DNA of 47,248 bases from Candidatus Schmidhempelia bombi str. Bimp (lineage in GTDB: Bacteria; Pseudomonadota; Gammaproteobacteria; Enterobacterales; Orbaceae): positions 1-47,248 of the forward strand of contig NZ_AWGA01000064.1 of assembly GCF_000471645.3 (NCBI RefSeq), given 5' to 3'. Under the pieces are notes generated by a model. That model did not search any database. It was not told the origin of the DNA and saw only the letters and a list, made by a program, of their open reading frames with translations. Numbering within the stretch: position 1 is the first letter of the stretch; each line of letters opens with the position of its first letter. A program made the translations under genes and the position numbers. This document shows positions 19,558-33,672 of this stretch, piece by piece.

Positions 19558-21510
19558 AAATTTAAGGTTCCAAAAGTTACAAATAAAAAAGCGAAGCGCG
19601 ATAAATTCCGCGATCACTCGGCGGAAGCGCACCTTTTTTTACAGCGGGCGTTCATTGCCTTTTTAGGCATAATCATATTAATTATCATTTTGTTGGTGAC
19701 GCTGACGCATCTGCAAATATCGCGTTATAAATATTACAGTACGCGTTCTAATGAGAATAGGATTAAAGTTATCCCAATTCCGTCTAATCGCGGTATTATT
19801 TATGATCGTAATGGGGTACCATTAGCGATCAACAATACCGTTTATCAATTAGAAATTATCCCTGATCGAATTAAAAATCTTGATGAACAGTTAGAAGAAT
19901 TACAAACTATCGTCGATTTAACCGATGAAGAAATTGATACCTTCCGTAAAGAACGGCGTAATTATCGGGCTTATAGTGCGGTCCCACTTAAAGATAAACT
20001 GACTGAGAATCAAATTGCACGCTTTGTGGTTAATCAACATCGCTTTCCTTCAGTTAGCATATCAGGAAAACAGCTTCGCTATTATCCCTATGCCAATACC
20101 TTAACGCATGTGATTGGTTATGTCTCTAAAATCAATGATCGGGATAAAGCCAAACTTATTGAGCAAGATAAATTAAATGATTACGTCGGCACCAATAACA
20201 TTGGGAAACTGGGTATTGAGCGGTACTATGAAGATATCTTACATGGTTTACCTGGTTATCAAGAAGTGGAAGTAAATAGCCGTGGTCGTATCATCCGCCA
20301 ATTAAGTGAAAGTCAGCCTAAAGTAGGGGAAGATATTTATCTCACTATCGATCTTAAACTACAACAATATATTGAGAAATTATTAAATGGTCGACGTGCG
20401 GCGGTAGTTGCGATTAATCCAAATAATGGCGAAGTATTAGCGATGGTATCTAGCCCTAGCTACGATCCTAATTTATTTGTCGGTGGGATATCGGCAAAAG
20501 ATTATAATCAGTTATTAAACGATCCGAATAAACCACTATTTAATCGTACTATTCAAGGGGCTTATCCGCCCGCTTCCACCGTTAAACCATTTATTGCCGT
20601 ATCGGCTCTATCGGAAGGCGTAATTACACCAGATACAACAATTAATGATGTTGGCTGGTGGCAATTACCAAACACAGAAAAGCGCTATCGAGATTGGCGT
20701 CGTTGGGGACATGGTAAAGTCAACGTAACGCGGTCAATTGAATCTTCGGTCGATACTTTTTATTATCAGATAGCCTATGATTTAGGTATTGATAAATTGT
20801 CAAAATGGATGAACGAATTTGGTTATGGTCAAAGAACAGGCATTGATCTGTCGCCGCTAGAAGAAAGCAGTGCCAATATGCCAACCCGTGAATGGAAAGC
20901 GCGGCGTTATAAACAACCTTGGTTACAAGGGGATACCATTCCAGTTGGTATTGGACAAGGTTATTGGACGGCCACCCCGCTACAAATGGCCAAAGCCGTC
21001 ACCATTTTAGTTAACGATGGGCTTATTCATACCCCACATTTGCTACTTAATACGCGCAGTACGCAATATAACCTGCCATTGCCATTAGCGAATAACAAGC
21101 TTGATTCCCTAAGTCCATTACTGTTATCCGTTAAACATAAATATTGGGAATATGCTAAAGAAGGGATGTATAAAGTCTTATATGGCTCTAAAGGCACCGC
21201 CAGAAAGATCTTTACCGATATGCCTTATGAGGCTGCCGGTAAATCAGGCACCGCTCAAGTTTATGGACTAAAAGCCGATGAGATCTACAACGCCAATAAT
21301 ATTCCTGAACATTTACGCGATCACGCGTTATTTATTGCTTTTGCCCCCTACAAAAAACCGAATATTGCCCTTGCGATTGTGATCGAAAATGGCGGAGGGG
21401 GAAGTAGCAATGGCGGTATGATAGCAAGAAGAATATTAGACTATTATGAACTGGGTGATGAAACTACCACTATTGATGATTCAATCTCGAAACTGAAACT
21501 AGGTGATTAA
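19552..21510 (+). CDS. mrdA: Penicillin-binding protein 2 (peptidoglycan transpeptidase)
   Basis: PBP2 is the transpeptidase of the rod complex that works with RodA in cell elongation. Homology starts well before the first TTG (19690): [16 protein letters not shown] matches the E. coli cytoplasmic tail FRDYTAESALFVRRAL, followed by the membrane segment [17 protein letters not shown]. Between the upstream stop at 19531 and this segment there is no ATG, GTG or TTG, only ATC/ATT codons at 19549-19557. I place the start at ATT 19552 (652 residues; E. coli 633). The active serine is in PPASTVKP, with SSVDTF and KSGTAQ motifs following. The stop overlaps the rodA start. Confidence 0.9.
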   Translation: MIKFKVPKVTNKKAKRDKFRDHSAEAHLFLQRAFIAFLGIIILIIILLVTLTHLQISRYKYYSTRSNENRIKVIPIPSNRGIIYDRNGVPLAINNTVYQLEIIPDRIKNLDEQLEELQTIVDLTDEEIDTFRKERRNYRAYSAVPLKDKLTENQIARFVVNQHRFPSVSISGKQLRYYPYANTLTHVIGYVSKINDRDKAKLIEQDKLNDYVGTNNIGKLGIERYYEDILHGLPGYQEVEVNSRGRIIRQLSESQPKVGEDIYLTIDLKLQQYIEKLLNGRRAAVVAINPNNGEVLAMVSSPSYDPNLFVGGISAKDYNQLLNDPNKPLFNRTIQGAYPPASTVKPFIAVSALSEGVITPDTTINDVGWWQLPNTEKRYRDWRRWGHGKVNVTRSIESSVDTFYYQIAYDLGIDKLSKWMNEFGYGQRTGIDLSPLEESSANMPTREWKARRYKQPWLQGDTIPVGIGQGYWTATPLQMAKAVTILVNDGLIHTPHLLLNTRSTQYNLPLPLANNKLDSLSPLLLSVKHKYWEYAKEGMYKVLYGSKGTARKIFTDMPYEAAGKSGTAQVYGLKADEIYNANNIPEHLRDHALFIAFAPYKKPNIALAIVIENGGGGSSNGGMIARRILDYYELGDETTTIDDSISKLKLGD

Positions 21511-22619
21511 TGATTAATGAAAATAAATCCTCAATATGGTCTAAATTACATATTGATCCATTACTGTTACTCTTTATTTTACTTTTGTTAGCTTATAGTG
21601 CTTTTATTATGTGGAGTGCAAGTGGACAAAATGATGGGATGATGGAACGAAAATTAACCCAAATTGGATTGGGTCTATTGGTTATGCTATGTATGGCACA
21701 GCTATCGCCACGCTTTTATGAAAAATGGTCGCCTTACCTGTATATGGTCTGTATTATGTTTTTGGTATTAGTTGATATTACTGGACATACGAGTAAAGGC
21801 GCGCAACGCTGGCTAAATCTGGGTTTTATAAAATTTCAACCTTCAGAAATCGCTAAAATTGCCGTCCCGTTAATGGTCGCCCGTTTTATCAATCGTGATG
21901 GCTGCCCGCCTTCGTTTAAAAATGTGGTGATCACCTTATTGATTATTGCCCTACCCACATTATTAGTTGCCATGCAACCCGATTTAGGCACCTCAATTTT
22001 AGTCGCCGCTTCAGGTATTTTTATTATTTTTCTTGCCGGTATTAGTTGGCGTTTTATCTCGGCGGCTTGCGTTGCCATCGCATCTTTTGTTCCCGTCATG
22101 TGGTATTTTCTAATGCATGACTACCAACGTGAGCGAGTACTTACGTTATTTAATCCAGAACGTGACCCGCTGGGTAAAGGTTATCACATTATCCAATCTA
22201 AAATTGCTATCGGATCGGGGGGATTATGGGGTAAAGGCTGGTTGGAGGGCACTCAGTCACAACTAGAGTTTCTGCCCGAACGTCATACTGATTTTATTTT
22301 TTCAGTGATCGCCGAAGAATTTGGGTTTATCGGTGCCATTATTTTACTCATTTTATTTTTATGCTTGATATCCAGAGGATTAATCATTGCCGCTCAAGCC
22401 CAAACCACGTTTGGACGAATTTTAGCTGGCGGCTTAACCCTAATCTTTTTTATCTACGTATTTATTAATATCGGTATGGTTAGTGGCATCTTACCTGTGG
22501 TTGGTGTACCATTACCTCTAATTAGTTATGGGGGATCCTCATTGGTCGTACTTATGGCAAGTTTTGGCATTATTATGTCAATTCATACCCATAGACGAAT
22601 GTTATCAAAAAATATATAG
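21510..22619 (+). CDS. rodA: Rod-shape SEDS glycosyltransferase RodA
   Basis: RodA (MrdB) is the SEDS-family peptidoglycan polymerase paired with PBP2. The protein has 369 residues (E. coli 370), with about ten membrane segments. Conserved SEDS blocks include [42 protein letters not shown] (catalytic-region Asp) and [11 protein letters not shown]. The ATG shares one base with the mrdA stop (TAATG), so translation is coupled. rlpA, which usually sits between rodA and dacA, is absent. Confidence 0.96.
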   Translation: MINENKSSIWSKLHIDPLLLLFILLLLAYSAFIMWSASGQNDGMMERKLTQIGLGLLVMLCMAQLSPRFYEKWSPYLYMVCIMFLVLVDITGHTSKGAQRWLNLGFIKFQPSEIAKIAVPLMVARFINRDGCPPSFKNVVITLLIIALPTLLVAMQPDLGTSILVAASGIFIIFLAGISWRFISAACVAIASFVPVMWYFLMHDYQRERVLTLFNPERDPLGKGYHIIQSKIAIGSGGLWGKGWLEGTQSQLEFLPERHTDFIFSVIAEEFGFIGAIILLILFLCLISRGLIIAAQAQTTFGRILAGGLTLIFFIYVFINIGMVSGILPVVGVPLPLISYGGSSLVVLMASFGIIMSIHTHRRMLSKNI

Positions 22620-22736
22620 CGATTCATAATGTGATATACATGATTATCTTATTGCATATGACTATTTTATCACTGCTTAATGTAGATTTAATTCATAACG
22701 ATACTCCCCTAGTATTTAATTTTGGAAGATTTTAGA

Positions 22737-23951
22737 ATGAAAGAAAAACCTTTTTTACCCGCTAAACGTCGTATGTTTAAGCATTGTTCCTTAGCATTAT
22801 TCACCTTAATCATGCACACCTCAACCGCGATGGCACAGCTGCCTTTCCCTATTCCTGATGCGCCTAAATTAGACGCGGCTGCTTATATTTTAATTGACGC
22901 TAAATCAGGGGAAGTTTTAGCGGAATACAATCCTGATGTCAAACGCGACCCAGCCAGTTTAACAAAAATGATGACCAGTTACGTCGTGGGGGAAGCAATA
23001 AAAACCAATCGAATTACCGAACACGATATTGTGACCATCAGCAAAGCGGCATGGGCAATGGGCAATCCCACCCTAAAAGGTTCTTCTGTGATGTTTTTAA
23101 AACCTGGCGATGAAGTGACCGTATCGGATTTAAATCGTGGGATTATCATCCAATCAGGTAATGATGCGTGTATCGCGATGGCCGAACATATTGCGGGTAG
23201 TCAAGATTCCTTTGTTAATTTAATGAATAATTATGTGTCTCAACTTGGCTTAACTAATACCCATTTTGAAACCGTACATGGACTGGATGCACCGGGTCAA
23301 TTTTCAACAGCTCGTGACATGGCTTTATTAGGTAAGGCACTTATTAATAATTTACCGAACGAGTACAACATTTATAAGGAAAAAGAGTTTACTTATAACA
23401 ATATTAAACAACGCAATCGAAACGGCTTATTATGGGATACGTCACTCAGCGTTGATGGGATTAAAACGGGTCACACGAATGCTGCTGGTTATAATTTAGT
23501 TGCATCTGCATTAGAAGGCAATACTCGTTTAATTTCTGTTGTGTTAGGCGGACAAACCTATAAAGGTCGCGAGGCAGAAAGTAAAAAGTTACTGACATGG
23601 GGATTCCGCTTTTTTGAAACTACCGAGCCTGTCAAAGCGAATCAAGCAGTGGTACTTGGCACCATTTGGTATGGCGATAAGCCTAAGGTTAAATTAGGAT
23701 CATTAACCAATATTGATCTCACCGTTCCGCGTGGACGCACCGCAGATGTAAGCGTGCATTATACGTTTGATGATGTCTATCTATCTGCCCCTATCAAAAC
23801 AGGCACCAAAGTAGGTAAGTTACAGTTTATGTTAGATGATAAAGTGTTAGCTGAAAAACCATTAGTTACACTTGAAGATATTGATGAGGCAGGTTTTTTC
23901 AGTAAAATTTTGCAATATGTCAAACTTAAATTTATTCAATTGATTAATTAA
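22737..23951 (+). CDS. dacA: D-alanyl-D-alanine carboxypeptidase (PBP5-type)
   Basis: This periplasmic carboxypeptidase trims the terminal D-Ala of peptidoglycan stem peptides. Start ATG 22737 has GGAAG upstream; a TTG at 22722 is less likely. The protein has 404 residues (E. coli PBP5 403). The signal peptide ends TAMA at about residue 33. Active site: S74-LT-K77, the SGN motif in [14 protein letters not shown], and KTG in [12 protein letters not shown]. The beta-rich stalk ends in an amphipathic anchor ([18 protein letters not shown]) for the inner membrane. It lies 117 bp after rodA. Confidence 0.95.
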   Translation: MKEKPFLPAKRRMFKHCSLALFTLIMHTSTAMAQLPFPIPDAPKLDAAAYILIDAKSGEVLAEYNPDVKRDPASLTKMMTSYVVGEAIKTNRITEHDIVTISKAAWAMGNPTLKGSSVMFLKPGDEVTVSDLNRGIIIQSGNDACIAMAEHIAGSQDSFVNLMNNYVSQLGLTNTHFETVHGLDAPGQFSTARDMALLGKALINNLPNEYNIYKEKEFTYNNIKQRNRNGLLWDTSLSVDGIKTGHTNAAGYNLVASALEGNTRLISVVLGGQTYKGREAESKKLLTWGFRFFETTEPVKANQAVVLGTIWYGDKPKVKLGSLTNIDLTVPRGRTADVSVHYTFDDVYLSAPIKTGTKVGKLQFMLDDKVLAEKPLVTLEDIDEAGFFSKILQYVKLKFIQLIN

Positions 23952-24070
23952 TTATTGAATTTACAAAGCAGCAACCGTTATATAAAGAGAATAGTCTTTC
24001 TTTATCGCGTATAATGGTTACTGCCTTACAATAACCTTATTTGGATCATTACTTATATTCAGGATCAATG

Positions 24071-24334
24071 ATGAAGACAAAACTTAACGAACTCCTTGAA
24101 TTTCCTTGCTCTTTTACCTATAAAGTGATGGGAGAAGCCAAACCAGAATTGGTAGACAAAGTGGTTGCGGTGATTAAAAAGCATGCTCCAGGTGACTATA
24201 CACCATCGATAAAACCGAGTAGCAAAGGCAACTACCATTCGGTATCCATTACCATTAATGCCACACATATTGAACAAGTAGAAACACTTTACAAAGAATT
24301 AGGTGAAATTGATATCGTTCGAATGGTGCTTTAA
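24071..24334 (+). CDS. ybeD: UPF0250 protein YbeD
   Basis: The protein has 87 residues, the E. coli YbeD length, and is a small ACT-like-fold protein of uncertain role. It is nearly identical to the family through [20 protein letters not shown] and IDIVRMVL. Start ATG 24071 has AGGAT at a 6-nt spacing; ATG 24068 is also possible. It follows dacA as in E. coli, but lipB is missing downstream. Confidence 0.93.
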   Translation: MKTKLNELLEFPCSFTYKVMGEAKPELVDKVVAVIKKHAPGDYTPSIKPSSKGNYHSVSITINATHIEQVETLYKELGEIDIVRMVL

Positions 24335-24365
24335 CCGCTATTTATCTCATCGATATTAACTGTGT

Positions 24366-24394
24366 GCCGATTCTAGATAATAATAAGAATCGGC
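24366..24394. terminator. Hairpin after ybeD
   Basis: Perfect 9-bp stem GCCGATTCT/AGAATCGGC with an 11-nt loop, 32 bp past ybeD. The tail TCAAAAAATTC is poor in T, so termination may be weak. Confidence 0.55.
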
Positions 24395-24504
24395 TCAAAA
24401 AATTCTCTAATCTTGCCGTTAATGGTTTGCCTTTCTATTTATCATTTTTTAGTTTTACTTTATTAAAGCATAGACGATCAGTTTCCTAAAGCTGATTACA
24501 ATAC

Positions 24505-24520
24505 AATCACCTAGGTGATT
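24505..24520. promoter_or_regulatory. 16-bp perfect palindrome upstream of bglG (candidate operator)
   Basis: AATCACCTAGGTGATT is fully symmetrical and lies 160 bp before bglG, in a region with no other gene (24395-24679). Operator function is inferred from symmetry and position only. No BglG-type RNA target is seen before bglG. Confidence 0.4.
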
Positions 24521-24679
24521 AAATGCTCATTTCTTACGAATCAAAACAGTAATCTGTACCAATATTGCTTAAATAACTTTATTTTTTACTACAAACAGAG
24601 GAAATCAGAACCGTTTTACTGTTTTATATGATTTAATTAACTGTTATTTCGTAACAATAAGCACAGAGAATACAAAAAT

Positions 24680-25528
24680 ATGAAACATACTATCCATAAA
24701 ATTCTAAATAATAATGTGATTATTACCCTAAACGAACAAAATCAAGAAATGATTCTTATGGGGCGGGGCATTGGTTTTAAAAAAAATATTGGCGATAACT
24801 ATGATCCTTTGTTAACGGAAAAGCGTTTTAAAATTAGCGACGAAAATAACGGCTCTACAAATGACAATACCGCTGTAAATATTCCTATTGAAATATTAGC
24901 CACCACGGAAAAAATTATTGAATATGTCACCGCACAAGTAACATGTAAATTGGATGATCATCTTTATTTGCAACTAGCTGATCATATTCAGGTTGCGATT
25001 ATGCGTTTTAAACAAGGCTTAACCATTCCGAATAGCTTTAACTGGGAAATGAAGAAAATTTATCCCAAAGAATACGAGCTAGGGCTTTATGCGTTAACCA
25101 TCATCAAGCAACGCTTAGGTATTACCTTACCAAGTGATGAAGCGGGGTTAATCACCTTTCATATCATCAATGCCGAACAGAATCGATCGATATCTAAGCT
25201 AGTAAATTTAATAAAGATTACCCAACAAATTCTTGATATGATAAAAGACTATTTTAATTTGGATTATAACGAAGATAGCCCCTATTATCAGCGCTTTATT
25301 ATCCATTTAAAATTTTTTGCTATACGTATTATAAATAATAATCTTATCCTTAATGGTATCGATTTCCCCTATTCCTTGATGAAACAGCAGTATCAACATG
25401 CATTTCAATGTACTGAAAATATTGCCACTTTCCTTTTAAACCATTATCAATATCAACTGACCGAAGAAGAAAAACTTTTTTTAACAATCTATATTGAAAG
25501 AATTCGTACCGATTTAATAGAACAATGA
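24680..25528 (+). CDS. bglG: BglG/LicT-family transcriptional antiterminator
   Basis: The protein has 282 residues (E. coli BglG 278). It binds RNA and prevents termination when beta-glucosides are present. Residues 1-55 are the CAT RNA-binding domain (ILNNNVIITLNEQNQE, MGRGIGFKK). Two PTS regulation domains follow, PRD1 with LADHIQVAIMRF and ITFHIINAE and PRD2 with RFIIHLKFFAIRI; the histidines are the expected phosphorylation sites. The last PRD2 position reads IYIERIR, as in BglG where this His is also missing. Its target site is directly downstream, before bglF, which supports autocontrol of the operon. Confidence 0.92.
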   Translation: MKHTIHKILNNNVIITLNEQNQEMILMGRGIGFKKNIGDNYDPLLTEKRFKISDENNGSTNDNTAVNIPIEILATTEKIIEYVTAQVTCKLDDHLYLQLADHIQVAIMRFKQGLTIPNSFNWEMKKIYPKEYELGLYALTIIKQRLGITLPSDEAGLITFHIINAEQNRSISKLVNLIKITQQILDMIKDYFNLDYNEDSPYYQRFIIHLKFFAIRIINNNLILNGIDFPYSLMKQQYQHAFQCTENIATFLLNHYQYQLTEEEKLFLTIYIERIRTDLIEQ

Positions 25529-25612
25529 TATCAATCACATTTTTAAAATATAAAATAGGGTTTAATAGATAGCATAAATAAAAGTATGTTAATTTTGCGT
25601 TAACACCAGAAT

Positions 25613-27606
<1,994 letters not shown>

Positions 27607-27622
27607 ATTTAATTAGGATTAG

Positions 27623-29032
<1,410 letters not shown>

Positions 29033-29366
29033 AGCAGATGGCGGCATGACTAAATCGACAAGTCCGATGGATTTAGTTAATGGATATAGATAATGATTGA
29101 TTAACTCTTTATTCATCGGCGGAGAATAAATCGGTTATGCAATAGCAGAGATAGCACTTTAACCGATAAGGGGAATAAGTTGCACGATCTGTTTTATGGG
29201 TAATAAAGAATACGTATGTTGCTGAACGCTTAGCTAACTTAATGACCATCATCTTAAGGATAAAAATGATGCTTTATATATTACCCAGCATTACCGAAAA
29301 CAAATTGAACAGATCATAATTAACAGTAAATTTATCATTTCTATAAATAACAAAAATGAGGTTTAT
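29033..29366. other. Intergenic region, no gene seen
   Basis: AT-rich spacer between bglB and the phosphatase gene. I see no ORF with protein-like composition, no RNA gene and no strong terminator. Confidence 0.6.
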
Positions 29367-30128
29367 ATGCAATTTTTATTAAAATCAATGGCAACAGTAA
29401 TTGCTTTTATTATGTCGATAAGCCAAGTACTTGCCGCTGATGTGACATTGTATGTAACAAGACATGGAAAAACCATGTTTAATACAGCACAGCGTGTACA
29501 AGGTTGGTCAGACACCCCGTTAACCCAACCCGGTATTGACGTGGCGGAACAACTTGGTCGAGGGTTAAAAGGGATCGATTTTATTTCAGCTTATTCCAGT
29601 GATTTAGGCCGTGCTCGTGAAACGGCTAGAGTGGTATTAGCGGCGAAAGGTGATCAACTGAATATTATTGAAATGCCAGGTTTACGTGAAACATGTTTCG
29701 GTGATTTTGAAGGTGATTTAGATCCTAATATGTGGAATCCAGCAGCGAATTACTTAGGTTATCCAACTGATAAAGCACTGATGCAAGCCTTTGCCGATAG
29801 AAAAATTGGCTTAGATAAAATGCTTGATGCAATTAAAGCGGTGGAAAAATCAGGGCAAGCTGAAAATTACGCCACGGTTCGCGACCGTATGTTAACCAGC
29901 CTAAGAACGATTGCGAAACAAGCGCAAGCACAAGGTGGCGGTAATGTATTGGTGGTATCCCATGGTTTGGCGATCTTATCCATGATTAATGAATTGGTTG
30001 ATGAGCCATTACCGCCAGGTCTGCATAACGCCAGTATCACTAAAATTCGTTATACCGATGAGGATAAATTTATTGTCGAAACCATCAATGACACCAGTTA
30101 TATTGATAAAGGTAAACTTGAGCAGTAA
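29367..30128 (+). CDS. Secreted histidine phosphatase (phosphoglycerate-mutase-like)
   Basis: The protein has 253 residues and belongs to the histidine phosphatase superfamily. A signal peptide (hydrophobic residues 8-21, ending QVLAAD) sends it to the periplasm. The catalytic RHG motif is in YVTRHGKT with His33; supporting motifs are SSDLGRARETA and VVSHGLAIL (second catalytic His). A conserved GDFEGD follows LRETCFG. The substrate is unknown; periplasmic members can release phosphate from sugar or nucleotide phosphates. It is preceded by GAGG at a suitable distance. It may belong functionally with the bgl genes or simply be a neighbour. Confidence 0.88.
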   Translation: MQFLLKSMATVIAFIMSISQVLAADVTLYVTRHGKTMFNTAQRVQGWSDTPLTQPGIDVAEQLGRGLKGIDFISAYSSDLGRARETARVVLAAKGDQLNIIEMPGLRETCFGDFEGDLDPNMWNPAANYLGYPTDKALMQAFADRKIGLDKMLDAIKAVEKSGQAENYATVRDRMLTSLRTIAKQAQAQGGGNVLVVSHGLAILSMINELVDEPLPPGLHNASITKIRYTDEDKFIVETINDTSYIDKGKLEQ

Positions 30129-30148
30129 ACACATTCATCGCAGTATAT

Positions 30149-30177
30149 AAAAGAGCCGGCTCAAATCCGGCTCTTTT
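30149..30177. terminator. Bidirectional terminator between phosphatase gene and asnB
   Basis: An 11-bp perfect stem AAAAGAGCCGG/CCGGCTCTTTT with a 7-nt loop. The A- and T-rich ends serve as U-tracts on both strands for the convergent genes. Confidence 0.92.
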
Positions 30178-30190
30178 ATTATAATAATGA

Positions 30191-31867
30191 TTACGCTTTA
30201 TTATACGCTTGATTATGTACCCCAACTGCGGCACGCCCAGAAGGATCATCTAAGTGCTTAAAGGCTTCATCCCATTCAATCGCTTTGGCGGATGAACAGG
30301 CAACCGATGGTCCGCCTGGCACGCATTCTACGGCACTTGGTAGTGGGAATAACTCTTCGAATATTTCACGATACATATACGCTTCTTTTGACGTTGGCGT
30401 ATTATATGGGAAACGGAAATGCGCGTTTGCCAATTGTTGATCAGTGACTTTTTCTGCGGCTATTTCTTTTAAGGTATCAATCCAGCTATAACCCACCCCA
30501 TCAGAAAACTGCTCTTTTTGGCGCCATACTACGCTCGCTGGGAGGTAAGACTCAAACGCTTCACGTACAATCTGTTTTTCTATCTTACCGTTAGCACCAC
30601 ACATTTTATCTTTTGGATTTAAACGCATTGCCACATCAAGGAAAGATTTATCTAAGAAAGGTACACGCGCTTCCACACCCCATGCTGACATCGCTTTATT
30701 CGCCCGCGCACAATCGTACATATGTAAAGCGGCTAATTTACGTACTGTTTCTTCATGAAACTCTTTGGCATTCGGTGCTTTATGAAAATAAAGATAACCA
30801 CCAAAAACTTCGTCTGCCCCTTCACCAGAAAGAACCATTTTAATCCCCATAGCTTTAATTTTACGCGCCATTAAATACATTGGGGTTGAGGCACGAATTG
30901 TTGTAACATCGTACGTTTCAATAAAGTAGATAACGTCACGAATCGCATCAATGCCTTCTTGTACCGTGAAATTGATTTCATGATGGACGGTACCCAAATG
31001 ATTAGCCACCTCTTGTGCCGCTTTTAGGTCTGGTGCCCCCTTTAAGCCAACCGCAAAAGAGTGTAATTGAGGCCACCATGCTTCGGTTTTTTCATGATCT
31101 TCGACGCGACGTCCCGCATATTTTTTAGTAATCGCAGAAATGACGGAAGAATCCAAACCGCCAGATAATAAGACCCCATAAGGTACATCTGACATGAGAT
31201 GACTTTTTACGGAATCTTCTAACGCAACACGTAATTGATTAATATCTGTTTTATTATCTTTAACGTTATCGTATTCCATCCAATCACGTTGATAATAGCG
31301 TTTTATTTCACCATCGGTACTTGATAAATAGCTGCCAGCAGGGAATTCCGTTAAGGTTTTACAAGCGGGAACCAATGCTTTCATTTCGGAAGCAACGTAA
31401 AAATTACCTTCGCCATCATGTCCCATATATAGCGGGATAATTCCAATATGATCACGACCAATTAAATAGGTATTCTTGTTGATATCATAAAGAATAAAGG
31501 CAAACATACCTTGTAGATCATCGAGGAAATCAACGCCTTTTTCTTGATAAAGCGCTAAGATAACTTCACAATCAGATCCCGTCTGAAACTCATATTTATC
31601 TTTATATTGTTCCCGAATTTGTTGATGATTATAGATTTCACCATTAACCGCGAGTACCAGTGTCTTATCTTTATTATAAAGCGGTTGCGCACCGGTATTA
31701 ACGTCCACGATCGATAAACGTTCATGGGCCAAAATAGCATGATCAGATGCAAAAACACCAGACCAGTCAGGACCACGATGACGTAATAAACTAGAAAGTT
31801 CAAGCGCCTTAGTTCGTAGTGCCGCTGGGTCTGATTTAATATCAAGTATACCAAGAATAGAGCACAT
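30191..31867 (-). CDS. asnB: Asparagine synthetase B (glutamine-hydrolysing)
   Basis: AsnB makes asparagine from aspartate, glutamine and ATP. The protein has 558 residues from ATG 31867 (E. coli 554). This start, with GGAG upstream, exposes the N-terminal nucleophile Cys2 (MCSILGILDI); the frame is open to 31948, but an extension would block the amidotransferase. The glutaminase domain has RHRGPDWSG and VNGEIYNHQ. The synthetase P-loop is LLSGGLDSSVIS, and LSGEGADEVFGGYLYFHKAP follows. It is downstream of gltX with a hairpin between. Confidence 0.96.
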   Translation of the reverse strand: MCSILGILDIKSDPAALRTKALELSSLLRHRGPDWSGVFASDHAILAHERLSIVDVNTGAQPLYNKDKTLVLAVNGEIYNHQQIREQYKDKYEFQTGSDCEVILALYQEKGVDFLDDLQGMFAFILYDINKNTYLIGRDHIGIIPLYMGHDGEGNFYVASEMKALVPACKTLTEFPAGSYLSSTDGEIKRYYQRDWMEYDNVKDNKTDINQLRVALEDSVKSHLMSDVPYGVLLSGGLDSSVISAITKKYAGRRVEDHEKTEAWWPQLHSFAVGLKGAPDLKAAQEVANHLGTVHHEINFTVQEGIDAIRDVIYFIETYDVTTIRASTPMYLMARKIKAMGIKMVLSGEGADEVFGGYLYFHKAPNAKEFHEETVRKLAALHMYDCARANKAMSAWGVEARVPFLDKSFLDVAMRLNPKDKMCGANGKIEKQIVREAFESYLPASVVWRQKEQFSDGVGYSWIDTLKEIAAEKVTDQQLANAHFRFPYNTPTSKEAYMYREIFEELFPLPSAVECVPGGPSVACSSAKAIEWDEAFKHLDDPSGRAAVGVHNQAYNKA

Positions 31868-31950
31868 GGGTTTCTCCGTTAAGTCTTTTTCATTGTAGAT
31901 AGCGTTGGATAACGTTCTATTTTCATCTATCTTATTATTTATATTCATTT

Positions 31951-31988
31951 CAGCAAAATTAGGGAAAATTTTTCATCTAATTTTGCTG
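31951..31988. repeat. 12-bp perfect hairpin between gltX and asnB
   Basis: CAGCAAAATTAG and CTAATTTTGCTG pair perfectly around a 14-nt AT-rich loop. Transcribed leftward it would form 17 nt past the gltX stop and 84 nt before the asnB ATG. It could terminate gltX or act as a leader structure for asnB; there is no T-tract. Confidence 0.5.
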
Positions 31989-32004
31989 ATAGGTTTAATT
32001 AGGG

Positions 32005-33435
32005 TTAATTTGATACCGCTTCACGCGCGTTTATATAAGCTAATGCTTGTTCAATACGTTTTAAACTACGGGTTTGGCCAATTGCAAATACGGTCGCATC
32101 CACTGAAGGCGATTGTCCTATACCAGTCACAGCTACTCGTAATGGCATTCCTACTTTGCCCATACCAACAGCAAGTTCATCCGCTGTAGCTTGGATTGCG
32201 GTATGAATATTTTCCACCGTCCAGTCTAGATCACTTATTGCCGCTAATTTATCACGAATACGTTCCAGTGCCTCACGAGCTACAGGACGTAAATGTTTTT
32301 TTGCCGCCTCTTGATCAAATTCGCTAAAATCTTGATAGCAATATCGGCAACTCTCCGCCATCTCCTTTAAGGTCTTACAGCGTTCACCAAAAAGTTTAAC
32401 AATAGTGATTAAGTCAGGACCCTGTTCTAAATCATAATGGTGTTGCTGCATATGCCACATTAAATGTTGTGCGACATAATCAGCATCACTATGCATAATA
32501 TAGTGATGATTTAACCATAATAACTTTTCAGTATTAAACGCACTCGCCGATTTATTAATTGCGTCTAAACTAAAGTAGTTGATCATCTCTGTAAGAGAGA
32601 AGATTTCCTGATCGCCGTGTGACCAACCTAAACGAACTAAGTAATTAAGTAAGGCTTCAGGTAGATATCCATCATCACGGTATTGCATAACACTCACCGC
32701 GCCATGTCGTTTAGATAGTTTCTGCCCATCATCTCCTAAAATCATAGAAACATGCGCATACTGCGGTACTGGCGCTCCTAATGCTGTTAAGATATTAATT
32801 TGACGCGGTGTATTATTAATATGGTCTTCGCCTCGTATCACGTGGGTAATTTCCATATCCCAATCATCTATTACGACACAGAAATTATAAGTCGGTGAAC
32901 CATCTGTGCGACGGATAATTAGATCATCTAACTCTTTATTGGCAATTTCAATTGGACCACGGATAAGATCATTAAAAATCACTGCCCCATCTTGGGGATT
33001 AGCAAAACGGACTACGTGTGGCTCTGCGGCGGTATGGGCGTTTTGCACTGCGTCACAGCGACAATGACCATCATAGCGTGTTTTTTCGCCGCGTGCCATT
33101 TGCGCTTCACGCATGGCGTCTAAACGTTCTTTAGAACAGTAGCAACGATAAGCTGTCCCTTGTTCTAACATCGTATCAATCACCTGATTATAACGTTCAA
33201 AACGTTTCGTTTGATAGAATGGTCCCTCATCCCAAGCAAGATCTAACCAATTCATACCATCCATGATCGCTTCTATCGCTTCTGGTGTCGAACGTTCTAA
33301 ATCGGTATCCTCAATACGTAATACAAAGCTACCTTGTGCATGCCGCGCATATAACCACGAATATAATGCTGTCCTTGCCCCACCTACGTGTAAATACCCC
33401 GTCGGACTTGGTGCAAAACGTGTCTTGACTTTCAT
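32005..33435 (-). CDS. gltX: Glutamyl-tRNA synthetase
   Basis: This class I aminoacyl-tRNA synthetase charges tRNA-Glu. The protein has 476 residues (E. coli 471). The HIGH-type motif is in [18 protein letters not shown] and the KMSKS-type motif is KLSKRHG. A zinc-site region with several cysteines ([13 protein letters not shown]) is present, and the anticodon-binding domain fills the C-terminus. No tRNA gene was found beside it, unlike the E. coli arrangement. Confidence 0.96.
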   Translation of the reverse strand: MKVKTRFAPSPTGYLHVGGARTALYSWLYARHAQGSFVLRIEDTDLERSTPEAIEAIMDGMNWLDLAWDEGPFYQTKRFERYNQVIDTMLEQGTAYRCYCSKERLDAMREAQMARGEKTRYDGHCRCDAVQNAHTAAEPHVVRFANPQDGAVIFNDLIRGPIEIANKELDDLIIRRTDGSPTYNFCVVIDDWDMEITHVIRGEDHINNTPRQINILTALGAPVPQYAHVSMILGDDGQKLSKRHGAVSVMQYRDDGYLPEALLNYLVRLGWSHGDQEIFSLTEMINYFSLDAINKSASAFNTEKLLWLNHHYIMHSDADYVAQHLMWHMQQHHYDLEQGPDLITIVKLFGERCKTLKEMAESCRYCYQDFSEFDQEAAKKHLRPVAREALERIRDKLAAISDLDWTVENIHTAIQATADELAVGMGKVGMPLRVAVTGIGQSPSVDATVFAIGQTRSLKRIEQALAYINAREAVSN

Positions 33436-33672
33436 CTAATTATCCCAATACTCTTTTTAACCAATAACAAAATATTGTAGCACGATCAAACAATTGAGCA
33501 ATACAAAAACCATGAGCGATCGTCATAAACATTTGATAAAACAAACCATTGTAAATTAACTAATCAATCGTAATCGTACACAGCATTTTTTTGATTAATG
33601 ATAGCAATAAACCGTGATATTCACCGATAGCAATAAGCGTAATAGGCAATATAATAGAGGTACGATGCGTGA

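Noticed and set aside
33600-33640. Two GATAGCAATAA direct repeats between gltX and pabB
   Set aside because: Two 11-bp copies flanking a short palindrome, too little to call a regulatory site.
32000-33672. tRNA genes beside gltX, as in E. coli
   Set aside because: No cloverleaf or T-loop GGTTCRANTCC-type motif was found here or elsewhere in the window.
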